Part shown: piece by piece, positions 63,288 to 64,000 of the stretch
Layout: every line of letters begins with the position of its first letter
Position numbering within the stretch: the first letter of the stretch is position 1
Source: Azospirillum sp. TSO35-2
GTDB taxonomy: Bacteria; Pseudomonadota; Alphaproteobacteria; Azospirillales; Azospirillaceae
Reading direction: 5' to 3'
Length of the DNA: 64,000 nucleotides
Assembly (NCBI RefSeq): GCF_003116095.1
Contig: NZ_LGRA01000021.1
Span: 490,226-554,225, forward strand
Notes under the pieces: model-generated
What the model saw: the letters and a program-made list of their open reading frames with translations, nothing else
What the model was told of the DNA's origin: nothing
The model's database searches: none
Translations under genes and position numbers: made by a program

Positions 63288-63692
63288 TCAGTGCGTCGCG
63301 TGGGGCGCGGACGACCCGCAGCCGGAGGAGGCGCCGGGGGTGCTGGAGCAGGAGCCGCCCGCCTCGCCGCCGGCCGAAAAGGACTTGCCGCAACCGCAGC
63401 TGCTGGTGGCGTTCGGGTTGTCGAACTTGAAGCCCGAGCCCTCGATGCCCTCGACGAAGTCCACCACGACGCCGCTCAGGAAGGGCTGGCTGGTGGCGTC
63501 GACGAAGATCGTCACCGCGCCGAAGCTGAGCACGGTGTCGTCGCCGCTGGCCGCCGCCTCCAGGCCCATCTGGTATTTCAGGCCGGCGCAGCCGCCGTCG
63601 GTCACCGCGATCCGCAAGCCGGCGGCCGCACCGCCCGACTTGGCCAGGACCTGTTCCAGGGTGGAAACCGCCGCATCCGTCAGAGTCACCAT
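63288..63692 (-). CDS. IscA-type Fe-S assembly protein of the nif operon
   Basis: A 134-residue A-type carrier, first gene of the nifUSV operon. VTDGGCAGLKYQM and SSCGCGKSF carry the three conserved cysteines. Nif-specific IscA helps supply clusters to nitrogenase proteins. GAGGAGG lies ahead of ATG 63692. Beyond the usual end (about residue 107) it has a 28-residue serine/glycine/cysteine-rich tail (GGSCSSTPGASSGCGSSAP). Confidence 0.94.
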   Translation of the reverse strand: MVTLTDAAVSTLEQVLAKSGGAAAGLRIAVTDGGCAGLKYQMGLEAAASGDDTVLSFGAVTIFVDATSQPFLSGVVVDFVEGIEGSGFKFDNPNATSSCGCGKSFSAGGEAGGSCSSTPGASSGCGSSAPHATH

Positions 63693-63747
63693 GTCCCGCC
63701 TCCTCAAAACGCGTTGCCGGGGTGCCGGCCATTCTGAGGGGATAAAA

Positions 63748-63762
63748 GCAAGAGGCGGGCCA
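63748..63762 (-). promoter_or_regulatory. Sigma-54 (RpoN) promoter of iscA-nifUSV-cysE-nifW
   Basis: On the leftward strand TGGCCCGCCTCTTGC has the GG and GC dinucleotides ten bases apart and TTGC at -12. It lies 55 bases before the first gene. Confidence 0.82.
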
Positions 63763-63862
63763 ACTGCCCAGACCATTGATTTTCAACGATTGTCGTGCCG
63801 GGCAAGGCTGGCGCAATCCCGACATTGTTCTGTTCACAAACGGCTTTGTCGGGTTTGGCGCG

Positions 63863-63878
63863 TGTCGCGTTTGCGACA
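63863..63878. promoter_or_regulatory. NifA upstream activator site at the right end
   Basis: TGTCGCGTTTGCGACA is a perfect TGT-N10-ACA palindrome, differing by one base from the fixABCX site. It lies about 100 bases upstream of the leftward sigma-54 promoter and could also serve the rightward gene. Confidence 0.88.
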
Positions 63879-63992
63879 GCCGCGTCACTCCGTCGCACAA
63901 AAAATTTATGGTCTTTCACGCGCCCCGCGCGCGTACCATGGGACGTCGTCGGTGCATCGAATGGTTTGTGGAATCAGCGAAAGGTGAGGGAG

Positions 63993-64000
63993 ATGGACCA
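63993..64000 (+). CDS. Possible start of a rightward gene (cut by the window end)
   Basis: An ATG at 63993 lies directly after AAGGTGAGGGAG, a strong ribosome binding site, but only two full codons are visible (Met-Asp). Its identity cannot be judged; divergence from the nif operon suggests another nitrogen-fixation gene. Confidence 0.4.

Larger units (their letters stand above)
63693..63992. other. Divergent regulatory region at the right end (300 bp)
   Basis: Contains the sigma-54 promoter of the leftward operon and a NifA site listed separately. The half towards 63992 is AT-rich near 63895-63915 (AAAAAATTTATGG) and would hold the promoter of the rightward gene; I do not see a clear sigma-54 site for it. 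Confidence 0.5.

Overview
The window is a GC-rich chromosomal segment from an alphaproteobacterium of the Rhodospirillales, most likely an Azospirillum. The evidence is the nif/fix block at the right end (fixABCX facing an iscA-nifU-nifS-nifV-cysE-nifW operon), sigma-54 promoters with NifA upstream activator sites, the alphaproteobacterial ATP synthase zeta protein (DUF1476), DUF1127 and TctAB-type genes. The genus is inferred from gene content and not proven by any single marker here.

Layout. 1-8.8 kb: 3' end of ahcY with its terminator, a palindromic intergenic repeat, a TIGR03862-type flavoprotein, a pair of exported proteins (coiled-coil protein and SH3-repeat protein), a ribbon-helix-helix protein, a glycosyltransferase/HAD pair, an alpha/beta hydrolase and tRNA-Ser(GGA). 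8.8-14.6 kb: an accessory island beginning just after the tRNA. It holds a ParB-domain protein, a serine recombinase, an IS1595-family element with perfect 27-bp ends, a broken 2-oxoglutarate-dependent oxygenase and an AT-rich gene combining an RxxxxH (HEPN-like) motif with a zinc ribbon. 14.7-53.4 kb: mostly ordinary core metabolism. It includes O-acetylhomoserine sulfhydrylase, a PAS histidine kinase, queC, tctBA, ornithine decarboxylase with a long leader carrying a small ORF, mgtC-like, a Bcr/CflA transporter, ribF, a MaoC hydratase, an RlpA-like protein, an AI-2E family permease, creA, purC-purS, an AlkA-like glycosylase, a lipid kinase, a phosphoesterase/glycosyltransferase pair, and the lipid A/Kdo genes waaA-lpxK-lpxL. 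It also holds an orphan BglII-type restriction endonuclease and a large hybrid histidine kinase.

53.4-64 kb is the nitrogen-fixation block. fixABCX is read rightward from a sigma-54 promoter with a NifA site about 70 bp upstream; it encodes the electron-transfer flavoprotein-type complex that supplies low-potential electrons to nitrogenase. From the right edge, iscA-nifU-nifS-nifV-cysE-nifW is read leftward, also from a sigma-54 promoter with a NifA site. These genes supply Fe-S clusters (IscA, NifU, NifS), cysteine precursor (CysE), homocitrate for FeMo-co (NifV) and nitrogenase protection (NifW). Two extra genes, a single-domain response regulator and an unrecognised 100-residue protein, sit between the two operons.

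The items most worth a second look are the island pair around 13.0-14.5 kb, the orphan BglII-family enzyme, the ornithine decarboxylase leader, the two copies of the ACGGAT palindrome, and the long inverted repeat between nifS and nifV. No CRISPR array or rRNA was seen.
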